Assembly: GCF_008369935.1 (NCBI RefSeq)
Contig: NZ_VTUZ01000014.1
Coordinates: 62,001-126,000, forward strand
Direction: 5' to 3'
Length of the DNA: 64,000 bases
Origin: Paraburkholderia panacisoli
GTDB lineage: Bacteria > Pseudomonadota > Gammaproteobacteria > Burkholderiales > Burkholderiaceae
The notes beneath the pieces were generated by a model that was not told where the DNA came from, ran no database searches, and worked only from the letters and a program-made list of their open reading frames with translations. Within the stretch, counting starts at the first letter, position 1. Each line of letters begins with the position of its first letter. Shown here piece after piece: positions 61,238-64,000 of the stretch. Both the position numbers and the translations under genes were made by a program.

Positions 61238-61630
61238 TCAGGATGTCTGATCGATGCGGTCGACGCGTGAAGCGTAAAACGCGAGATAGCCTCTGATCTG
61301 CATGACCGGCTCGAGCGGCGTTTCGTAGCTCCACACGGCGTTTTCGATCACGCCGTCTTCGGTGCGCAGATGGAAGTACGAGGCTTCGCCTTTGAACGGG
61401 CAATGCGAGGTATGCGTGGAACGTTCGAGCCGGGCCATGTTGACGTGTTCGCGCGGAAAGTAGAACACGTCCGGCAGACCGGTCTCGGCAAGCGTCAGCG
61501 CCGCTTGCGTATCGGCCATGGTCACGCCACCGTGGATCACGCGCACCCGGTGGTGATTGCCGCTAATCGTGATGGCATGGCCGCCCGTGCTCGCGCCGGG
61601 GCTTCCGTGAGGTGTCAACGCATCGCTCAT
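61238..61630 (-). CDS. DUF427 domain protein
   Basis: A 130-residue DUF427 (NTP_transf_9-like) protein of unknown function. Family signatures visible are VYFPREHVN-like FYFPREHVNMARL, HTSHCPFKGEASYFHL and the Trp-containing NAVWSYETPLEP. The start is set at ATG 61630, giving MSDALTPHGSPGASTGG; the longer open frame upstream overlaps the next gene antisense-wise. It lies upstream of the CoxG-like gene, possibly in one transcript. Confidence 0.87.
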   Translation of the reverse strand: MSDALTPHGSPGASTGGHAITISGNHHRVRVIHGGVTMADTQAALTLAETGLPDVFYFPREHVNMARLERSTHTSHCPFKGEASYFHLRTEDGVIENAVWSYETPLEPVMQIRGYLAFYASRVDRIDQTS

Positions 61631-61680
61631 GTCTCGGCTCCGTGATGGTGTGCGGTCGGTGCGCGGTCGTACAAACAGCA

Positions 61681-61704
61681 AAGCCACGGGCATCCCCGTG
61701 GCTT
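61681..61704 (-). terminator. 10-bp hairpin after the carboxypeptidase-regulatory-like gene
   Basis: AAGCCACGGG (61681-61690) pairs perfectly with CCCGTGGCTT (61695-61704) around a 4-nt loop. On the minus strand it follows the gene ending at 61792 and precedes the DUF427 gene. The right arm is followed by a T-rich TGCTGTTTG. Confidence 0.6.
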
Positions 61705-61791
61705 CATTATCGGCCAAAGTCCAGCTGATTGCGCGGCCTTCGTCCGACGCGCCTCCACCGGCCGCGTCAGCGGCCATGAAGCCGAAGCCGC

Positions 61792-62289
61792 TTACTTCAT
61801 GTTCCAGTAAAAAGAGGATTTGGCGGTGCCTTTGGCCGGAATCGTCACCGCTTTGGTCTGCTCCTGATCCTTGTACTGCGCGTGCACGGTGTAGCGGCCC
61901 GGGCGCACCTTGACCAGCATGTAGGGGCCGCGCGACGTGGTGTTCAGCACTTCGCTGTTGTGCGCGTCGACCACCCGCACCCGGACGTCGGCGAGGAATT
62001 CGGAACTGGGACCCGTGAAGCGCAGCGACAACGGCCACTGGCTTTGCGCCTGTTGCAGCGCCTTCGATTCGTCGAGGCCGACGCCGCCCGATACGAACGA
62101 CACGTCGCCCTGCTGCTGGATTTGCGGCAGGCCGCCGCCATTGACATTGCCTGCGCTGGTGTCGTCGGTGGTCGTGCCGCCGGTCACATCGCTTGCCTGC
62201 TGTGCATATACGCCGCCCGCCAGTCCGAGCGTGAGCGCTGCGCACACCGCAGCGGCTACGATCCTTCGCTGATTGCGTTGGGTTTTCAT
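61792..62289 (-). CDS. Exported protein with carboxypeptidase regulatory-like (beta-sandwich) fold
   Basis: A 165-residue secreted protein. A Sec signal peptide covers about residues 1-29 (ALTLGLAGGVYAQQ). A Gly/Thr/Gln-rich linker follows. The C-terminal 100 residues have the pattern of a carboxypeptidase regulatory or transthyretin-like beta-sandwich (DVRVRVVDAHNSEVLNTTSR, then VRPGRYTVHAQYKDQEQTK). No enzymatic motif is seen. The ATG at 62289 follows GGAGCG. It lies downstream of the protease gene but behind that gene's terminator. Confidence 0.75.
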   Translation of the reverse strand: MKTQRNQRRIVAAAVCAALTLGLAGGVYAQQASDVTGGTTTDDTSAGNVNGGGLPQIQQQGDVSFVSGGVGLDESKALQQAQSQWPLSLRFTGPSSEFLADVRVRVVDAHNSEVLNTTSRGPYMLVKVRPGRYTVHAQYKDQEQTKAVTIPAKGTAKSSFYWNMK

Positions 62290-62449
62290 CGGTTCGCTCC
62301 TTGTTGAGGTTTTGTCGCCCGGTGTCCCGTGAAGGGTCCGGATCAGACGAGACGCAACCTGCGTGCCAACGGTTGGAGAGGTGCGTGGATACGCCCGCAA
62401 TCTGCCGGCCGGAGCGCGGCGCGCCGTGTCGCACGCTTTTGGGGATGGC

Positions 62450-62487
62450 AAAAAAAACCGGTCCGTTGCAGTAAATGCAAGGACCGG
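62450..62487 (-). terminator. Rho-independent terminator after degP
   Basis: On the minus strand CCGGTCC and GGACCGG (62481-62487 and 62458-62464) pair, with an inner TTGCA/TGCAA stem, and the structure runs straight into eight T residues. It ends the protease transcript 90 bases after its stop. Confidence 0.88.
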
Positions 62488-62576
62488 CAAACGTTACCTA
62501 TATGGATGAGCGACTCGGGCGAGACATCGGGCAAACTGCCATCCTGTTGCTCGCGCGTCCCGCCCACAAGAAGCTA

Positions 62577-64000
62577 TCAGCCGAGATCGACCGGCACGAA
62601 GATCTGTGCGTTGTCGCGCTGAATCAGCAACGCGATGCTGTTGCCCGCGCCAGCGATCATCTGCTTCAGTTGATCGACGTTCGTGACCGGCCGGCCGTTG
62701 ACCGCGAGGATCACGTCGCCCGGCTGGATGCCGGCGCTTTCCGCCGCGCCGCCCGACTGCTGCACCAGCAGACCATGCGACACCGACGCGCCGCTCTTCT
62801 CTTCCGGCGTCAGCGGGCGCACCGCGACGCCGAGACGGCCTTGCAACTGGGTCGGCTGATCGGCCTTGTTCGACGCGACCTTCGCGTCCGACAACGAGCC
62901 GATGGTGACCTTCAGCTCCTTGGCGGCCTTGTCGCGCCACACTTGCACGGTGGCCGAACTGCCCGGTGCGATACTCGCGATCTGCGCCGGCAGATCCGCC
63001 GAGTCGTTGACCGGGTCGCCGTTCACCGACAGGATCACGTCGCCCGGCTGCAGACCCGCCTTGGCGGCCGGGCCGGCCGGATCGACCGAGCTGACCAGCG
63101 CGCCTTGCGGCTTCTGCATGCCGAACGAGTTAGCCAGCGTCTGATTCATGCCCTGCACCGCGACACCCAGGCGACCGCGGCTCACATGGCCGGTCTTGAC
63201 GATGTCGTCCTTGACCTTGATCGCTTCATTGATCGGGATCGCGAACGACAGGCCCTGGAAGCCGCCGGTCTGCGAATAGATCATCGAGTTGATGCCGATC
63301 ACTTCGCCTTGCAGATTGAAGAGCGGGCCGCCCGAATTGCCGGGGTTCACCGGCACGTCGGTCTGGATGAACGGCGTGTAGTTTTCGTTAGGCAGCGAGC
63401 GCGACTTCGCGCTGATGATCCCCGAGGTCACGGTGTTGTCGAAGCCGTAAGGCGAACCGATCGCGACCACCCACTGCCCGACCTTGCTTTGACGCGGATC
63501 GCCGATCTTCACGGTCGGCAGGTTGCTCGCGTCGATCTTCAGCACGGCGACGTCGGACTGCTTGTCGGCACCCACCACCTTCGCCTTGAACTCACGCTTG
63601 TCGGTGAGCTTCACTGTGACGACATTCGCGCCGTCCACCACGTGCGCATTGGTCAGGATGTAGCCGTCGTTGCTGACGATGAATCCCGAGCCCAGGCTCG
63701 CGCTCGGCTGATCCGGGGCGTCGCCGCCGTCGCCGCCGCCTTGCATGCCCGGCATGCCGCCGAAGAAATGCTTGTAGAACTGATAGAACGGATCGCTCGG
63801 ATCGATCGGCAACTGACCGCCGCCAAAGTTGCCACCATTACCGCCGTTGGCACCGTTACCGCGCAGCGCAGCCTGCTTGACAACATGCTTCGCGCTGATA
63901 TTGACGACGGCCGGGCCGTAGGTTTCGACCAGACCCGAGAAATCGGGGATGCCGGTTTTGGCGGCGGCTTCGGCGGGCATCATTGCGGCTTGCGCCTGCG
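62577..64000 (-). CDS. degP: DegP/HtrA-family periplasmic serine protease, 5'-truncated by window
   Basis: DegP/MucD-type proteases degrade misfolded envelope proteins. The frame stays open from the first visible Met codons (63983) to the window edge as a signal-peptide-like QAQAA stretch, so the start is outside the window. The trypsin-like domain shows the triad His in ILTNAHVV, Asp in SDVAVLKID and Ser in GNSGGPLFN. Two PDZ domains follow (from about 63190 down, with GRLGVAVQ and GRLGVAVRPL). A Gly/Asn-rich insert near the N-terminus (NGANGGNGGNFGGG) is a flexible loop. It has its own terminator at 62450. Confidence 0.95.
   Translation of the reverse strand, partial: QAQAAMMPAEAAAKTGIPDFSGLVETYGPAVVNISAKHVVKQAALRGNGANGGNGGNFGGGQLPIDPSDPFYQFYKHFFGGMPGMQGGGDGGDAPDQPSASLGSGFIVSNDGYILTNAHVVDGANVVTVKLTDKREFKAKVVGADKQSDVAVLKIDASNLPTVKIGDPRQSKVGQWVVAIGSPYGFDNTVTSGIISAKSRSLPNENYTPFIQTDVPVNPGNSGGPLFNLQGEVIGINSMIYSQTGGFQGLSFAIPINEAIKVKDDIVKTGHVSRGRLGVAVQGMNQTLANSFGMQKPQGALVSSVDPAGPAAKAGLQPGDVILSVNGDPVNDSADLPAQIASIAPGSSATVQVWRDKAAKELKVTIGSLSDAKVASNKADQPTQLQGRLGVAVRPLTPEEKSGASVSHGLLVQQSGGAAESAGIQPGDVILAVNGRPVTNVDQLKQMIAGAGNSIALLIQRDNAQIFVPVDLG

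Overview
The window is about 63% G+C. Its gene content and order (argF, argG, murB, yajQ, plsY, ybaK; a kynR-kynBUA cluster; a bpeR-bpeAB-oprB type efflux locus; XerD-Ogt; Zur-ZnuACB) point to a Burkholderiaceae chromosome, most likely Paraburkholderia. That assignment is inference from gene content and recalled protein similarity; no search was run. Most of the window is ordinary core chromosome. No tRNA, rRNA, CRISPR array, prophage or IS element was seen. The only mobile element is the 3' part of a group II intron at the left edge.

Layout. 1-1.5 kb: group II intron with an HNH-bearing reverse transcriptase, ending about 60 bp before argF. 1.5-12 kb: arginine synthesis (argF, argG), cell wall (murB), yajQ, lipid (plsY), a Cys-tRNA(Pro) deacylase, an acyl-CoA ligase, XerD, Ogt and QueG. 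12-24 kb: tsaE-amiC, an EamA exporter, pirin, a CnoX-like thioredoxin, TcdA, PdxH, a cyclopropane synthase, a DUF72 protein, MsrA and a flavin reductase. 23.4-27 kb: Lrp-type regulator divergent from kynB-kynU-kynA, which take tryptophan to anthranilate.

27-42 kb is the accessory-like part and deals with polyols. A partly decayed erythritol/threitol-type locus keeps an intact DCXR-like SDR and an intact EltD-like dehydrogenase, but only C-terminal remnants of an FGGY kinase and of an RbsC-type permease. It is followed by an AraC regulator, then dalD-xylB and a SorC-type regulator on the + strand. Opposite these is an operon for a sorbitol dehydrogenase (smoS/polS type), a binding protein, two permeases, a HAD phosphatase and an ATPase. 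The promoters of dalD and of the sorbitol operon share a 31-bp element (26/31 identical) that covers the -10 box and a downstream dyad. This suggests one regulator, probably the SorC protein, controls both. The dalD leader also carries a 45-bp tandem repeat array.

42-64 kb: a zur-znuA-znuC-znuB zinc uptake operon with a His-rich tail on ZnuC; glutathione-dependent formaldehyde detoxification (adhC-fghA); an orphan FGGY kinase; an NCS2 purine/pyrimidine permease; the RND efflux operon bpeA-bpeB-oprB with divergent bpeR and an AcrR-like operator placed between -35 and -10; an isochorismatase-like hydrolase divergent from a GlxA-type regulator; CoxG-like, DUF427 and carboxypeptidase-regulatory-like proteins; and a DegP/HtrA protease cut by the right edge.

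The most notable non-coding signals are the shared polyol promoter element, the repeat array in the dalD leader, the hairpin between intron and argF, and the operator in front of bpeA. I did not find a clearly undescribed multi-gene system.
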